The position numbers and the translations under genes were made by a program. Positions 61,917 through 64,000 of a stretch of 64,000 nucleotides of DNA are shown piece by piece (the stretch's first letter is position 1; every line of letters begins with the position of its first letter). This DNA is from DASWOJ01 sp964250755 (lineage in GTDB: Bacteria; Pseudomonadota; Alphaproteobacteria; Acetobacterales; Acetobacteraceae). The notes below the pieces were generated by a model. The model had not been told where the DNA came from, searched no databases, and saw only the letters and a list, made by a program, of their open reading frames with translations. The stretch covers positions 1-64,000 of the forward strand of contig CAXUHB010000022.1 of assembly GCA_964250755.1 (NCBI GenBank). The letters run 5' to 3'.

Positions 61917-62966
61917 TCAGCGGGAAGCGCAGAATGCTTCCACATCAACCCGGCTGCCTGTGCGTCCGGCCTCCGCAATCGCGAGGGTCGCAGCCAGGGT
62001 CAGCATGGCGTCGCGCGCGGTGACAACCGGAACCTGACGACGGGTTACGACGGCCAGGAAATGATCGAGCTGGTCCTCGTAGGCGCGGGTGACGGGCAGC
62101 ACCTGCGTCTCCGACAGGACCGGATCGCGCCAGTCACCCGCCGGCCCGGCGTGCCGCCACAGTTGCATGTCGGGCACGGACAGCGACGCCTTGCGACCGC
62201 CCAGAAACAAATGGGCACCAGGCTGGCTGGGAAAGTAGGCAGCCTGGCCCGAGGTGAACTCCCACGCCCAGGGCGAGACGACGCTGTCGCTGATGACGAA
62301 CGTGCCGATGGCCCCGTTGGTGAACCGAAGGGCGATGCTGGCAGTATCCTCGACGTCGAAGCCGCGGGCAGCGTTGGAGGTCGCGGCCTGCACGCTCTCG
62401 ATCTCGCCGCAGATGAAACGCAGGCTGTCGATGTCGTGGATCAGGTTGATCAGCAGGGGACCACCGCCGGCCTCCCGCCTCCAGGCCAGGTCGAAGTAGC
62501 CATCGTGCTTGCGGAATAGGCACATGCCGTTCACCGCGACCAGCTCCCCCAGCGTGCCGTCCTGCACCAGGCGCCGCGCGGCGATGACATCCGGGCTGTG
62601 CCGGCGGTGGTGGCCGACCAGGATGGGAACGCCGGCTGCCTCGCTGGCGTCGGTCAGTTGCCGGGCTGCGGCGATGCCGTCGGCAATCGGTTTTTCCATC
62701 AGGCACGCGATGCCCCGGCGGACACATGCCAGCCCGGATGCCAGGTGGAGCTGGTTGGGCACCGCGACGATGGCGCCATCCGGCCGAACCGCGTCCAGCA
62801 TGGCCTCGAAGTCCGCAAAACATGGCACGCCCGCCTGCCGGGCGTAGGCTGCGGCTTCCGGGGCGGGGTCGGCGATGGCGGCCAATGTCGCGCCGGGATG
62901 GGCGGCCACGAGCTTCGCGTGCTCCAGCCCGATCAACCCTGCCCCCAGCAGGGCCAGACGGATCAT
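61917..62966 (-). CDS. Gfo/Idh/MocA-family oxidoreductase
   Basis: A 349-residue NAD(P)-dependent dehydrogenase. LALLGAGLIGLEHA is the nucleotide motif, CLMEKPIAD the EKP motif and NLIHDIDSLRF the His-containing catalytic helix. These enzymes oxidise sugars, inositols or cyclic polyols. It overlaps aroQ by ATGA and abuts the isomerase pseudogene, forming one operon. A role in quinate or shikimate breakdown is possible from context only. Confidence 0.93.
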   Translation of the reverse strand: MIRLALLGAGLIGLEHAKLVAAHPGATLAAIADPAPEAAAYARQAGVPCFADFEAMLDAVRPDGAIVAVPNQLHLASGLACVRRGIACLMEKPIADGIAAARQLTDASEAAGVPILVGHHRRHSPDVIAARRLVQDGTLGELVAVNGMCLFRKHDGYFDLAWRREAGGGPLLINLIHDIDSLRFICGEIESVQAATSNAARGFDVEDTASIALRFTNGAIGTFVISDSVVSPWAWEFTSGQAAYFPSQPGAHLFLGGRKASLSVPDMQLWRHAGPAGDWRDPVLSETQVLPVTRAYEDQLDHFLAVVTRRQVPVVTARDAMLTLAATLAIAEAGRTGSRVDVEAFCASR

Positions 62967-63409
62967 GCCGGGGTGAGCAGGTGGCGCATCGCGTCCAGTG
63001 CCATCTCATACCCATAGGCGCCGAAGCCGACCACCAGCCCAGTGGCGGTGCGGGAGATCAGGGAGTTGTGGTAAATGCTTTCGCGGGTATGGACGTTGCT
63101 GATGTGCAGTTCGATCTTCGGGCCTTCGAACATTTTCAGCGAGTCCAGCAGCGCGATCGAGGTGAAGGTGTAAGCGGCCGGGTTGATGACGATGCCTGCT
63201 GCGTTTCTGCGGGCCTGATGCACATACTCGACCAATTCGCCTTCCATGTTGGTCTGGCGAAAGTCAACCGCGAGGCCGAGCGTGGCGGCCCGAGCTTCAC
63301 AATTGGCGCGGATGTCGGCCAGCGTTGTGGTTCCGTAGATCTTCGGCTCCCGCTCGCCCAGCAGGTTGAGGTTGGGTCCGTTGAGGACGAAGATGACCGG
63401 GTTCGACAT
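62963..63409 (-). CDS. aroQ: Type II 3-dehydroquinate dehydratase
   Basis: A 148-residue AroQ. VLNGPNLNLLGEREPKIYG contains the catalytic Tyr25 and the mobile-loop Arg; INPAAYTFTSIALLD and ELHISNVHTRESIYHNS hold the His and substrate-binding residues. It dehydrates 3-dehydroquinate to 3-dehydroshikimate, in aromatic biosynthesis or, for a catabolic copy (QuiB-like), in quinate use. Its place among an ABC ATPase and a Gfo/Idh gene suggests the catabolic role. Confidence 0.96.
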   Translation of the reverse strand: MSNPVIFVLNGPNLNLLGEREPKIYGTTTLADIRANCEARAATLGLAVDFRQTNMEGELVEYVHQARRNAAGIVINPAAYTFTSIALLDSLKMFEGPKIELHISNVHTRESIYHNSLISRTATGLVVGFGAYGYEMALDAMRHLLTPA

Positions 63410-63452
63410 TCCGCTTCCTTGATCTCTGGTTTTCGTGGCAGCAGGGGCGTGC

Positions 63453-64000
63453 CTAGTGATGCGCGAGAAGTTCGCCGAGGAACGTCCGCGCCCGCGGGTG
63501 GCGGGGGCTGCGGAAGAAGGCGTCCGGCGTGTCGGCTTCCAGGATCTCGCCCTCGGCCATGAAGATCACGCGGTCTGCGACCTGGCGGGCGAAGCCCATC
63601 TCATGGGTGACGCACACCATCGTCATGCCGTCCCGCGCCAGGCTGATCATGGTGTCCAGCACCTCCTTCACCATTTCCGGATCGAGGGCGGAGGTTGGTT
63701 CGTCGAACAGCATGGCTTTCGGCTCCATGCACAGCGCGCGCGCGATGGCCACGCGCTGCTGCTGACCGCCCGAGAGCTGGGCCGGGTACTTGTCCGCCTG
63801 CTCGCCGATGCGGACGCGTTCCAGGTATTTGCGGCCGGTCGCCTGCGCTTCCGCCTTGCTGGCGCCGCGCACCCGCATGGGCGCCAGCGTGCAATTCTCC
63901 AGCACGGTCATGTGCGGGAACAGGTTGAAGCTCTGGAAGACCATGCCGACCTCCCGCCGGATGGTGTCCACCGCGCGGGCGCTGTCGTCCATTGCGGTGC
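63453..64000 (-). CDS. Polar amino-acid-type ABC ATPase, 5' end outside the window
   Basis: The last 180 or so residues of a GlnQ/HisP-type ATPase. VGMVFQSFNLFPHMTVLENCTLAP (Q-loop), QLSGGQQQRVAIARAL (signature), AMLFDEPTSALDPEMV (Walker B) and VTHEMGFARQVADRV (switch His) are present. Walker A is missing because the gene runs past 64000; an internal ATG at 63992 is not the start. It precedes aroQ by 43 bp in the same direction. Confidence 0.93.
   Translation of the reverse strand, partial: TAMDDSARAVDTIRREVGMVFQSFNLFPHMTVLENCTLAPMRVRGASKAEAQATGRKYLERVRIGEQADKYPAQLSGGQQQRVAIARALCMEPKAMLFDEPTSALDPEMVKEVLDTMISLARDGMTMVCVTHEMGFARQVADRVIFMAEGEILEADTPDAFFRSPRHPRARTFLGELLAHH

Noticed and set aside
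1..64000. CRISPR arrays, tRNA or rRNA genes
   Set aside because: No regularly spaced repeats or recognisable tRNA/rRNA sequence seen on either strand.

Overview
The window is about 70% GC with tightly packed genes and many 4-bp ATGA start/stop overlaps. An imp-type type VI secretion system (T6SS), a fused dipeptide-type ABC ATPase and REP/MITE-like intergenic palindromes all fit an alphaproteobacterium, most likely a Rhodospirillales/Acetobacteraceae (Roseomonas-like) chromosome. The taxon is an inference; there is no rRNA, tRNA or CRISPR array here to confirm it.

Layout. 0.2-5.8 kb: a molybdenum hydroxylase large subunit and an MFS transporter (minus strand), divergent from an alpha/beta-hydrolase-fold protein without its nucleophile and a polysaccharide-deacetylase-type hydrolase. 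6.1-13.4 kb: housekeeping and metabolic genes (LolA-like, peptidase C26, two GNATs, thioesterase, 2-hydroxyacid dehydrogenase, TrmH, RluA, MFS), with two palindromic repeat elements. 13.6-15.6 kb: an overlapping pair, a LysM/hydrophobic protein and a HHEFSS-motif exported protein.

15.7-46.6 kb: a complete T6SS. The leftward operon is tssA-tssB-tssC(41-type)-tssC(40-type)-tagJ-tssE-tssF-tssG-fha-tssJ-tssK-tssL-tssM-tagF/pppA fusion-ppkA-methyltransferase. The order follows the Agrobacterium/Rhizobium imp locus. It provides sheath, baseplate, membrane complex and a threonine-phosphorylation switch (PpkA kinase, PP2C phosphatase, FHA reader, a TssL N-terminal threonine motif). A divergent rightward unit carries clpV-hcp-vgrG, then a DUF4123 adaptor, a Tox-SHH-type nuclease effector candidate, a lower-GC presumed immunity gene and a GNAT. 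It ends in a decayed second vgrG tail and an internally deleted IS5-type element, a recombination scar typical of effector-module exchange.

47-55 kb: a YbdK-type carboxylate-amine ligase, then a dipeptide/oligopeptide ABC importer (binding protein, two permeases, one polypeptide with two ATPases) with a second 2-hydroxyacid dehydrogenase. 55.3-59.5 kb: a GAF-PDZ protein, a GAF-GGDEF-EAL cyclic-di-GMP enzyme sharing the same GAF subtype, and a small Rmf/CrpP-like protein. 60.3-64 kb: an SDR oxidoreductase, an amidohydrolase 3' remnant, and a leftward operon of polar amino-acid ABC ATPase (cut by the window edge), type II 3-dehydroquinate dehydratase, Gfo/Idh/MocA oxidoreductase and a frameshifted sugar-phosphate-isomerase-fold gene, possibly a quinate/shikimate catabolic unit that has lost one enzyme.
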